A stretch of 43,808 nucleotides of DNA, taken from Desulfonatronovibrio magnus (lineage in GTDB: Bacteria > Desulfobacterota > Desulfovibrionia > Desulfovibrionales > Desulfonatronovibrionaceae). The stretch is from NCBI RefSeq assembly GCF_000934755.1, contig NZ_KN882175.1:287628-331435 (forward strand). Reading direction: 5' to 3'. The notes under the pieces are model-generated. The model saw nothing but the letters and a program-made list of their open reading frames with translations. It ran no database searches and had not been told where the DNA came from. Of the stretch, positions 10,797 through 17,944 are shown one piece after another. Both the position numbers and the translations under genes were made by a program. Within the stretch, counting starts at the first letter, position 1; the number at the start of each line of letters is the position of its first letter.

Positions 10797-11495
10797 CTAT
10801 GGCAGAATTCTAATTTGTACTGCAGCTGTGCCGGAAAGATCTCTGCAGTCCTGGCTGGTCACATCATAAGTATCAGCTCCATCAAACTCAGATTCAGGAT
10901 CATTACTGCCAGCCCTAATAAATCCTTCTCCGGACAGACCGTCATCAGCCATACGATCAAGTTCGCATACCAGACGCAAGTCTGCATTGGGTATGTACAG
11001 CCAGGTTGCCTCCCCTTCTGAGCCTCCTGCATTCCATTCGTCACCCAGGGGATTTTTTTTGTCCCGGCTTGTCAGGAAACCCACAGAAATCAAAAGCGAA
11101 AAAAATGATGAGGTTTCATCACCGGCAACAATACCATCCCTGCTGTTGGTACAATTTATGGGATCTGTCTCTTGAGCATCACAACCATCTCCTGGAAAAA
11201 AGCCATATCTGTCATAAAAGGTATACATGGCTGAAACAATTTTATTATATGATGCGTAAGCATTTTTTACCCTTGCGCTGACCACCAGCTCACGGCCCTT
11301 TAAAAACATTCCCAGAACCAGCCCAATAACCACAAGAACTATGGCAATTTCAATGAGAGTCATCCCCAGGCTGACGGATTTATAGTCACTTTGCCTGCCC
11401 ATTGCCTTGCCGGCAGCATGGGATTTGTCTCTTCTCCTGGCTTCCCTGAAGGCATAGAACAGATGGGAATAATTCCTGTTAAAGCATTTTATCAT
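10797..11495 (-). CDS. Type IV pilin-like / pseudopilin protein
   Basis: A class III-type prepilin signature is present: SLG|MTLIEIAIVLVVIG, a leader-peptidase Gly, Glu at mature position 5 and about 20 hydrophobic residues. Mature position 1 is Met instead of the usual Phe. The rest (about 60-232) is a Cys-containing globular pilin-like domain with six or so Cys. The ATG at 11495 overlaps the stop of the upstream TPR gene as ATGA, which supports coupled translation. It gives a leader of 44 residues, long for prepilins; the ATG at 11402 gives a 13-residue leader and is a real alternative. It is likely a minor pilin of an MSHA or type II secretion-like system whose other parts are absent here. 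Confidence 0.75.
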   Translation of the reverse strand: MIKCFNRNYSHLFYAFREARRRDKSHAAGKAMGRQSDYKSVSLGMTLIEIAIVLVVIGLVLGMFLKGRELVVSARVKNAYASYNKIVSAMYTFYDRYGFFPGDGCDAQETDPINCTNSRDGIVAGDETSSFFSLLISVGFLTSRDKKNPLGDEWNAGGSEGEATWLYIPNADLRLVCELDRMADDGLSGEGFIRAGSNDPESEFDGADTYDVTSQDCRDLSGTAAVQIRILP

Positions 11496-12241
11496 TGTAA
11501 AACTCTGGAAAGGGTCTGTACCAGAGGGTTATCCGGCACCTGTATTTTTAGTTGGGCCAACAGCACTCTGGCCTGGGCTTTCTGGTCAAGACGCACCAGT
11601 GCCAGGGCCAGATTAGCTCTGGCTATATGGTCTTCAGGAGCGCGGTTCAGTACTGCCGTAAACTTATCCCGAGCTTGTTCATAATTCTCCTGCTGCATGG
11701 CCAGTATACCCTCCCACTTTAATATCAAAGGGCTTTGTTCAGGCAGAATTTCATTAAGCATAGTCAGATAGCGGACAAAGGCATTATAGTCTCCAGAAGC
11801 AAATGCTGATTCAATATTTTTGTTCAAAGCCATGGCTCTGCGGTTGCGCTCTGCCTGCCTGGAAAAATGGTCAACAAGTTCAGTATCCAGGACAAAATGG
11901 CCAAGATCATCGGGAAATTGTGAAGAAGACTTGAATTCCCTGTCAGTTTTTGCTGCAGGCAGCACCGCAGGCCTGGCTTGCACTGAAAGATCTGATGACG
12001 CGTCAACAACAGGCTTTTTTTCGGAAAACTGCTCAACAGTTAAAGGCGTGTAATCATTGTTGTTTGCAGGTATAACTCTTGATTCATTAACGGGATCAAT
12101 GCCTGCAATTAGAAGTTCTTCATCTTCATCCTGATCCATCATGTCGGAAAGAGGTTCATCTTTTTCAGACACTGAAATAGTTTCAGAAACATTGACAGTA
12201 GCCGGAGAGTCATTTTTCAACAACGCGATCTGACACAACAA
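11492..12241 (-). CDS. TPR-repeat protein, pilus-assembly style, N-terminus uncertain
   Basis: Residues about 145-249 form three tetratricopeptide-like repeats (LKWEGILAMQQENYEQARDK; ARANLALALVRLDQKAQA). The N-terminal 120 residues are acidic, Ser/Pro rich and low complexity. This layout, followed by an overlapping pseudopilin gene, resembles MshN-type TPR proteins of MSHA pilus clusters. That comparison is inference. The start given is a TTG. No ribosome site or membrane anchor is seen, and the next DNA upstream is a fragment of an unrelated HTH gene on the other strand, so the gene has probably lost its 5' end in a rearrangement. Confidence 0.6.
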   Translation of the reverse strand: MLCQIALLKNDSPATVNVSETISVSEKDEPLSDMMDQDEDEELLIAGIDPVNESRVIPANNNDYTPLTVEQFSEKKPVVDASSDLSVQARPAVLPAAKTDREFKSSSQFPDDLGHFVLDTELVDHFSRQAERNRRAMALNKNIESAFASGDYNAFVRYLTMLNEILPEQSPLILKWEGILAMQQENYEQARDKFTAVLNRAPEDHIARANLALALVRLDQKAQARVLLAQLKIQVPDNPLVQTLSRVLQ

Positions 12242-12427
12242 CAGGCTGCTGAAATCCTTGGAATGCCGCAGCCCAAATTATCCCAGCTCTTACACGGCAG
12301 TTTCCGGGGGATAAGTGAGGCAAAAATGATTGCCTGCCTCAATTCTCTTGGCAGCGATGTGGATATTGTTATCCATAAGACGCATCAGGATTTTTCGAAA
12401 GGACACACCCAAGTATCATTCGCCTGA
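12206..12427 (+). pseudogene. Truncated HTH (XRE / HTH_37-type) antitoxin
   Basis: The plus-strand frame reads TQQQAAEILGMPQPKLSQLL, then SFRGISEAKMIACLNSLG and DVDIVIHK, and ends at TGA 12425-12427. This is the helix-turn-helix of small XRE-type antitoxins that pair with RelE/HigB2 toxins. About the first 35 residues and any toxin gene are missing. The fragment abuts the minus-strand TPR gene, so a rearrangement breakpoint lies near 12205-12241. Confidence 0.7.
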
Positions 12428-12867
12428 AACTTTGCCGTTTGCTTTCTGTGTAATTCGAGTTGTTTTGCCATAATTCTGCAAGTAGTCCGAGTTCTTCACG
12501 GGCAATATGCCAAATTGAGTCGATTCTCTCGTCTCCAGGGCGATCAAATGCTCTTTAGCTGCGATGTTCATTCTGAGTGAATCTCAGGCATGGAATATGT
12601 GGCTATACAGCCTTATCACTTTCAAATGCTTCATCATAAAAAGATTTCATATCTAACGCGGGCTTTGCCCGCAACCCAAGTGTGAAGAGGTACTTTGCCG
12701 AAACCTGGGACAGTCCCCGCGAGGGCCTATATACAAGTATCATCGTTTATTCCGAAATGAAGATTATCACCTCTATCTCGATTCAGTCCAAGCGAGGGAC
12801 AGTCCCACTCCCAGTCTCGCAGCCCTGATTTGAGCCGGGACATTTTCATGTTTTTTGTGACAGCATT
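12428..12867. other. Gap with repeat debris
   Basis: No gene is supported here. GGGACAGTCCC palindromes lie at 12707-12717 and 12796-12806. A GCGGGCTTTGCCCGCAACCC hairpin lies near 12658. A frame at about 12732-12790 reads YHRLFRNEDYHLYLDS, faintly like the N-terminal part of an IS200/RAYT-type transposase. A 51-codon minus-strand frame (12416-12571) is unrecognised. Confidence 0.5.
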
Positions 12868-13044
12868 TCAGCGGTAAGTTACTAAACATTTCTGCCATTT
12901 CCTATGCCTGTCTACACTTTCATCACGCTGTCCTCTTGGCATTGACAAAAAGCGAACTGTATCTACATAGCCTAACTCTTTAAACAAAATTTCCGTCCCT
13001 TTTGTTATCAGCTCTCTATCAGGCATTTCTCTTGTAACCGTCAC
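12868..13044 (-). pseudogene. Small partner of the PIN toxin, C-terminus altered
   Basis: A 58-residue frame starts with GTG overlapping the PIN stop (GTGA). It contains MPDRELITKGTEILFKELGY and VDTVRFLSMPRGQRDESVDR, then HRKWQK. Small proteins with this sequence type commonly follow PIN-domain genes and are presumed antitoxins (family recognition by eye). Relatives continue for roughly ten residues after the WQK motif, whereas here it runs into CLVTYR and stops, so the end is probably lost. Confidence 0.6.
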
Positions 13045-13430
13045 TTTATATCCTCCTTTTCACAAAACATTATTGGGCTGCCCGTCCAAATATTAATTCC
13101 TGACCTTAAACATTTTTTTATTAACTTATCATCACACGATATAAAAGATGCCTGCATTTTTTCGGCATAAGCAATGTGGGCAGCTTCAGCAATTCCAAAT
13201 CCTGACCTTGCAAGCTCCTCTGCTCTTTTCCTGGCATGACTTCCAGCCTGCTCAGATCTGAAGGCAATTGTTTCTATCAAATACAATAAGTCAGCCATCT
13301 CAATATGATCAGATATCGCTGAAATTTCTATCTCATGTACAGGAGAATAAACCATCCTGTATACACTTTTCTCAACTGCCCTTAATATCAGTTGGACGGC
13401 AGTAGTCTCCAGATTGCCACTGCATATCTG
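13041..13430 (-). pseudogene. PIN-domain toxin remnant (VapC-like), N-terminus missing
   Basis: The frame from about 13430 down to the TGA at 13041 reads LETTAVQLILRAVEK, SPVHEIEISAI, RAEELARSGFGIAEAAHIAY and FISCDDKLIKKC. These are the central and C-terminal motifs of PIN-domain ribonucleases, including the AAHIAYAEK helix and the CDD acidic pair. The first strand with its invariant Asp is not found upstream in frame, so the nuclease is probably inactive. It overlaps its small partner gene by the GTGA junction. Confidence 0.7.
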
Positions 13431-13584
13431 TTCGCTTCCACTGAGCCGCCAAAGGCGAGAGACAACCTTTGGTTCTGGCTTCTATCCAGGACAGAAATGG
13501 ATAATTCAATTTTAAAAGAGCGCTTCAAAGAACCAAAAATTGGCTTGTACACGGACTGAATTTCCAGCGTTTCTTGACCATACC

Positions 13585-14010
13585 ACCTCCATGAGCTATT
13601 GCTTACACAGATTTAATTTTTGAAGTGAAAAAAATGAGTGGAAAAATCCCGGGAGAGCAAGAAAGTCGGTGCCAGTGCTGGTGACTGAAAACTGACTCCT
13701 GCCCCCTGAAGCCTTCTTCTAAAGCGCGGGGTATGCGGGGTGCTTTTATTGGGAGCATTACGCGTTTCTGACAACTGAAAAAAAATGATGTGCTTGTCAC
13801 AGCTTTTTTGTGGTTAGAATCGGTTTATCATGGCTTGGCACGGAGACTGTCCCTGGCTTCGGGACTGTCCCCTATCTGGTTGTCAGAAAAGCGTAATGCT
13901 CCCTACTTTAAACACTCAAAACCTAAAGAAAAAACAGGCGGGGTAGGACTGGGTATTGCTGGATACTGGCATCATAACTAAACTGGCAGCATAATGTCCC
14001 TATTGCTTGT
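13585..14010 (+). repeat. Dispersed repeat RepE, copy interrupted by MITE-A
   Basis: This matches 19787-20095 nearly throughout: ACCTCCATGAGCTATTGCT, AAAATGAGTGGAAAA, GGGAGAGCAAGAAAGTCG, CTGCCCCCTGAAGCCTTCTT and CAGGCGGGGT. The copy here is split at 13751-13903 by a MITE-A element that the other copy lacks. This shows RepE is older than that insertion. No protein is encoded. Confidence 0.85.
13751..13903 (-). mobile_element. MITE-A copy 1 (153 bp)
   Basis: Terminal inverted repeats GGGAGCATTACGCGTTTCTG at the left and its near-complement at the right bound a 153-bp non-coding element. Internal GGGACTGTCCC palindromes (13843-13853 imperfect, 13861-13871 perfect) are separated by TGGCTTC. It is inserted in RepE. 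No clean target duplication is seen. Confidence 0.9.
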
Positions 14011-14115
14011 GCTCTAAAGTGTTGTCTAAGATTTCCAGTCACATTCGAATAGCGATTGTCTTATATTTAATTTAGTAATCGGCGAAAATCGATCCAGGAA
14101 GATTATTTGGAAGGA

Positions 14116-14148
14116 CAAAAAAAGGTCACACCTTGGCAGTGTGACCTT
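14116..14148 (-). terminator. Rho-independent terminator for the broken Rpn gene
   Basis: On the minus strand, AAGGTCACAC and GTGTGACCTT form a perfect 10-bp stem with a 7-base loop. A run of seven T follows, 17 bases past the Rpn stop. It is a textbook intrinsic terminator. Confidence 0.85.
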
Positions 14149-14164
14149 ATTATGGATGTGTGTT

Positions 14165-15339
14165 TTATTGTAGTGCTCGGTTTACGAGCTCGGAGAATTC
14201 TTCCATGGACTGAGTTTTATAAAACTTTCTGGTTAAGGTCCGCAGGCTATCGATGGAGTCTATAGATTTGATTTTATCCTGTAGAGAATTCGGTAAAGGG
14301 CCATGGAAGTCTCCAGCTACATCTATAAGGGTTTCTTGGGTTGCTTTAAGTTCACTTCGCTTCTCCCATATAGGTTTTTCCTGCAAAAACCTCTGTTCAG
14401 TCTCCTCACGCCCCTCTCTTCTAAACATTTCAGCTATGGTTCCCATATATACTTCCCCTTCGTCTATCTCAGTTTCGGCAATCTGTTTTATGTCTATGTA
14501 TTCCTTTTCGTCCCTGGTTAACTCCAGATAATGCAAAATCAATTGCAAAAAATCCAGCAAACGCGCTTTAGGATCAACCTTTTTTATCAACTGAAAGGCT
14601 CATTTAACCCCATTCATGAATTCTGGAGATCCTGAATAGCGCCAGATGGTAAAAAGAGCTTTTAAGGTTTCATCAAAATCGTAGTCTTCTGGGTCATCAT
14701 TTACTGCATCATACAGCAAAAAGTTAAAGTCAGGAATGAAAATTTTGAAATCATCAGAGGGCAGATTAACCAGGTCTGACAATTTGGTGGGCTTCCAACC
14801 CTCTTCTGGATGAGCTATCAATATGGGGATAATGACCGGTAATCTGGTTTCACCAGTATTTTTCTGGTATTGTTCCCAAAACTCAAGGATATACCTCAAG
14901 AACTGCAGCGGAGTATTCTTCTTAAAAGTACTTTTGTGCTCAAGAAGAAAAAATACCTTGGCTACATATGAACTACATTTGGTGGGCACGCTGACAACCA
15001 GGTCGGAATAGTAGCTTTGCAGGCTCTTGGGCAGAAATGAATCCTTCTCGTAGTAAATCTTGTTAAAATCAAGCTGTTTCACAATTTTTTCAGGAAGCAT
15101 TGATTTTAAGGATCTGTTTAGCGCTTTGGATGTGGCACGGGGACTGGCTCTTCCGGGACCCACTTGTCCCAAAAATGAGTCATTTTGATCACAAATTGAT
15201 GATCAAGTGGGTCCCGGAGTGCCTGTCCCCTGCTTTCCTTAAAAGCGCTAAACAGATACGATTTTAATAAGCTGATGGCATTCAGCCGGTCCGACAAAAA
15301 GTACTTGATGGTGCTGTCGTGAATATTTGGTGTGCTCAT
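14165..15339 (-). pseudogene. Rpn-family recombination-promoting nuclease, interrupted by MITE-B and a TGA
   Basis: Three pieces align end to end with the intact relative at 16637-17644: IHDSTIKYFLSDR at the start, FLLEHKSTFK in the PD-(D/E)XK core, and DEGEVYMGTIAEMFR near the end. Two lesions break it. One is a 150-bp MITE-B at 15110-15259 flanked by the 8-bp duplication GATTTTAA. Excision with one duplication restores SLLKSMLPEK in frame. The other is an in-frame TGA at 14600-14602 between GVK and AFQLIKK, where the intact copy has Lys. Rpn proteins are DNA nucleases that promote RecA-independent recombination. The downstream terminator is intact. Confidence 0.92.
15110..15259. mobile_element. 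MITE-B inside the Rpn gene (150 bp, 8-bp target duplication)
   Basis: The ends GGATCTGTTTAGCGCTTT and AAAGCGCTAAACAGAT are inverted repeats. GATTTTAA flanks the element on both sides (15102-15109, 15260-15267). Inside, GGGACCCACTTG and CAAGTGGGTCCC form another inverted repeat, so the whole element can fold into a long hairpin. There is no coding capacity, so it depends on a transposase in trans. Confidence 0.9.
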
Positions 15340-15460
15340 ATTGGTAAAATACTCCCTTCAAAGCTGGTTGGCAAGCACTTTCACAAACATCTCAACTTGC
15401 CCTGGAATTTATGGCGGAAATGCCCTTTGAACTTGCCAGCAAGCTGTTTGAAAAGAGTCC

Positions 15461-15642
15461 GGGAGCATTACGCGTTTCTGACAACCAGATAGGGGACAGT
15501 CCCGAAGCCAGGGACAGTCCCCCTCCGGGCTGTAAGCCTCCGGGCAGGAAGCCGTGCCAAGCCATGATAAACCGCTTTTAACCCCAAAAAAGCTGTGACA
15601 AACACATCATTTTTTCAGTTGTCAGAAACGCGTAATGCTCCC
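15461..15642 (+). mobile_element. MITE-A copy 2 (182 bp), abutting the higA stop
   Basis: It has 25-bp terminal inverted repeats (GGGAGCATTACGCGTTTCTG and onwards) and two GGGACAGTCCC palindromes (15493-15503, 15511-15521). A GGCTGTAAGCCTCCGGGCAG segment is shared with copy 3. Its last base is the first base (complement) of the higA TAG stop. No target duplication is evident. The preceding 15340-15460 has no gene. Confidence 0.92.
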
Positions 15643-15944
15643 TACTGTGAAATTGTCTCGCTCCATGGACGGATATTAACAAGCTGTTCGGCCAAAACCG
15701 ACTCAGCTACCTCCGTGTCATATGCTGCCTGAGCACGCAGCCAATAGCCGTTGGACAACCCAAAAAAACGGCAAAGCCGCAAATCTGTATCAGCTGTAAT
15801 AGAACGTTTCCCCGCAACAATTTCACCTATCCGTTGCGCAGGAACTCCAATTTCTTTAGCAAGTCGATACTTAGTAATTCCCATTGTCTCAAGGAACTCT
15901 TTTTTCAGTAACTCGCCAGGCGTTACAGGATGTATATTACGCAT
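15642..15944 (-). CDS. higA: HigA-family antitoxin (addiction module HTH protein)
   Basis: The 100-residue protein has the HigA/VapI signature: HPGE-like VTPGELLKKEFLETMGIT, a helix-turn-helix around YRLAKEIGVPAQRIGEIVAGKR, and ITADTDLRLCRFFG. It neutralises the HigB toxin and represses the operon. The ATG at 15944 is chosen because AGGAGGTTACTC lies immediately upstream, an unusually good ribosome site. The gene follows higB by 10 bases. The stop codon TAG overlaps the edge of a MITE-A, so the element may have supplied or shifted the stop. Confidence 0.92.
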   Translation of the reverse strand: MRNIHPVTPGELLKKEFLETMGITKYRLAKEIGVPAQRIGEIVAGKRSITADTDLRLCRFFGLSNGYWLRAQAAYDTEVAESVLAEQLVNIRPWSETISQ

Positions 15945-15954
15945 GAGTAACCTC

Positions 15955-16236
15955 CTAATGGTAGTCAACAATTTCAACATCCTCCGCACCAGCCTTGGTC
16001 CAGAAAAAGCAGATGCGAAACTGTTTGTTGATTCGAATACTATGCTGCCCTTTACGATCATGAGATAGAGCTTCAAGCATGTTGCCGGGCGGGATCTTCA
16101 TCAAGTCGTCCAGACGGCTTGCAGCCTGAAGCTGGCGAAGCTTACGCAATGCAATACGCTCAAAATTCACGAAATGTCTGACTCTCACACCGCCCGCAAG
16201 TTTTTCGGTATGCTTACATTTGAAAGAAATGATCAT
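15955..16236 (-). CDS. higB: HigB / RelE-family toxin (mRNA interferase)
   Basis: The 93-residue protein resembles HigB, a ribosome-dependent mRNA endonuclease of the RelE/ParE fold. It contains LRKLRQLQAASRLDDL, IPPGNMLEAL and the C-terminal SIRINKQFRICFFW with EDVEIVDYH. All family blocks are present, so it looks active. The ATG at 16236 begins MIISFKCKHTEKLAGG. A longer frame runs to 16311, but family proteins start at this Met. No strong ribosome site is visible. The order toxin then antitoxin is typical of higBA. Confidence 0.9.
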   Translation of the reverse strand: MIISFKCKHTEKLAGGVRVRHFVNFERIALRKLRQLQAASRLDDLMKIPPGNMLEALSHDRKGQHSIRINKQFRICFFWTKAGAEDVEIVDYH

Positions 16237-16334
16237 GATAACATAGTAACGCCGCTCATTAATAACGTCACGCATTACAGCATTACCTGGAGTCAGACAA
16301 ATTTGAATCACTGCGAAAAGCGCATAACGCTCCG

Positions 16335-16455
16335 CATAACGGGCTGGGTATTGCTCGATACAGGCAACAAAACTTCACCCAGTTGGACAGACCGAAGGTC
16401 TCCGGCTCAGCCGCCGTTCAACCGGGTAAACTGGCAACATAATGTCCATGTTGGC
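16335..16455 (+). repeat. Dispersed repeat RepE, partial copy
   Basis: The blocks GGGCTGGGTATTGC, GGACAGACCGAAGGT, GTTCAACCGGGTAAACTGGC and AACATAATGTCC match 19985-20095. It lies between higB and an integrase remnant. Confidence 0.75.
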
Positions 16456-16565
16456 TTCTTTTACTCGGGCATAGTAAGATTGAAACCACTATGCGCTATG
16501 CTCATCTTGCAGAGGAAACCCTGAAGGACGCAGTGAATGCTGTACCGCTGGGGAAGGCGGCATAG
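16456..16565 (+). pseudogene. Tyrosine recombinase (integrase) C-terminal remnant
   Basis: The frame ending at TAG 16563-16565 reads LLGHSKIETTMRYAHLAEE, then TLKDAVNAVPLGKAA. This is the last box of phage-type integrases, including LGHS and the catalytic Tyr in TMRYAHLA. Only about 35 codons survive. The rest was replaced by RepE sequence. It indicates a former mobile island here. No att site can be identified. Confidence 0.85.
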
Positions 16566-16584
16566 CTGCGGGTGATATTGTTGT

Positions 16585-16610
16585 GGCCACCCCTGGTTAG
16601 AGAGGTGGCC
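16585..16610. terminator. Possible weak hairpin downstream of the Rpn gene
   Basis: GGCCACC and GGTGGCC form a 7-bp stem with a 12-base loop, 27 bases past the Rpn stop. No T-run follows on either strand, so termination is doubtful. Confidence 0.35.
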
Positions 16611-16636
16611 TTGTGGTGTGGTTATGCGAAAGGAGA

Positions 16637-17644
16637 TTAGTTGAGTGCCGCTTTGTTTACCAGTTCTGTGAATTCATCCAGGGACTCTGTTCTGATGATC
16701 TTTCTGGCCAAAACCCGAAGGTTATCAATGGATTGAATAGATCTGATTTTATCTGAGAGCATGCCGGGTAGTGGACCGTAGAGTTCTGATGCCTGGTCTA
16801 TCAGAGTTTCTTGGGCATTTTCTAGTTTGCCCTCCTGTCTCCCAATGATTGCTCCTTCATGCTTGCCCTCATTTCTAAACATTTCTGCTATGGTACCCAT
16901 ATACTGTTCCCCTTCATCTAATTCGGTTTCAGCTATTTTCTTTATCTCTGCGTATTCCTTTTCTTCCCTGTTCAACTCAAGGTATTGCAGAATGAGCTTG
17001 AGGTACTCATCCAGCCGTACATCCGGATCAATTTTCTTTATCAGCCTGAAGGCTTTTTTGATCCCTTCCATGAACTCTGGAGAGTGCGCATACTTCCAGA
17101 TGGTAAAGAGAGCTTTTAGAGCTTCATCAAATTCGTAGTTTTCCGGATCGTCCTTGACTGCATCAAAAAGCAGAAACTCGAAGTCCGGTATGTACACCTT
17201 GAAATCATCAGAAGGCAAATTAACCAGGTCGGATATCTTCAAGGCCCGCCATCCATATTCAGGGTGGGCGATTAGAATAGGTATTACAACGGGCAACTTA
17301 TCGCTTTCCCTCTTTGCATTTCTCAGATAAAAATCCCAGAACTCAAGTATATATCTTAAAAATTGGAGCGGCGTAAATCTTTTAAATGTGCTCTTATGCT
17401 CCAGCAGGAAAAGAACTTTGGATTCAGATGTTCCGCACTTAGTAGGTACGCTGGTCAGGAGGTCAGAAAAATACTCTCTGAGATGTTTGGGAATAAAGGT
17501 GTCTTTCTCATAGCGGATTTTGTCTAAATCCAAATGCTCCTGAACTTTCTTTGGGAGCAAAGCTCGTATTACACTGATGGCATTCTTCCGGTCTGAAAGG
17601 AAGTACTTGATTGTATTATCGTGGATCTTTGGTGCCTTTTGCAT
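16637..17644 (-). CDS. Rpn-family recombination-promoting nuclease / putative transposase (PF04754-like)
   Basis: This 335-residue protein is the intact paralogue of the broken gene at 14165-15339. Residues 5-30 carry IHDNTIKYFLSDRKNA. A PD-(D/E)XK nuclease core follows, with Asp in YFSDLLTSV and Glu-X-Lys in FLLEHKSTFK. The C-terminal part (about 200-335) is helical with YMGTIAEMFRNEGK. Rpn proteins cut DNA and stimulate horizontal-transfer-linked recombination in E. coli. The start ATG at 17644 matches the start of the paralogue. Flanks are a 300-base AT-rich gap upstream (17645-17944, no gene seen) and an integrase remnant downstream. Confidence 0.9.
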   Translation of the reverse strand: MQKAPKIHDNTIKYFLSDRKNAISVIRALLPKKVQEHLDLDKIRYEKDTFIPKHLREYFSDLLTSVPTKCGTSESKVLFLLEHKSTFKRFTPLQFLRYILEFWDFYLRNAKRESDKLPVVIPILIAHPEYGWRALKISDLVNLPSDDFKVYIPDFEFLLFDAVKDDPENYEFDEALKALFTIWKYAHSPEFMEGIKKAFRLIKKIDPDVRLDEYLKLILQYLELNREEKEYAEIKKIAETELDEGEQYMGTIAEMFRNEGKHEGAIIGRQEGKLENAQETLIDQASELYGPLPGMLSDKIRSIQSIDNLRVLARKIIRTESLDEFTELVNKAALN

Positions 17645-17944
17645 ATTGCTACCTTAATCATTTTCGGCTGATCTTGCAACATATTTCGTCTTAAGCTCAA
17701 CTTTTGGTAGGAAATTAAGGCTCGTTGCAAAAATATATACAATAAAATCAAATAATTAAGTATGAATCGAAGCCATATCCCTTCACCCAGGAAGTTTTCT
17801 ATCAATTTTATTCACAAAATATTGAATTGATTTGATATTCATTATTACATTAAACACCAACTTTACCTTGGTGGAATAAATTTGAGAGCTTGAAGATTTC
17901 CGGTCCATCAAAAAAGTGTTGCAGAATAAGTCAAGGGATATTCT

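Noticed and set aside
12416-12571. 51-codon minus-strand frame starting MNIAAKEHL
   Set aside because: No ribosome site and no recognised family; it overlaps the end of the HTH remnant and is not supported enough for a gene call.
13603-13981. Short open frames inside RepE and MITE-A
   Set aside because: They recur wherever the repeat recurs and change with each copy, so they are by-products of the repeat and not genes.
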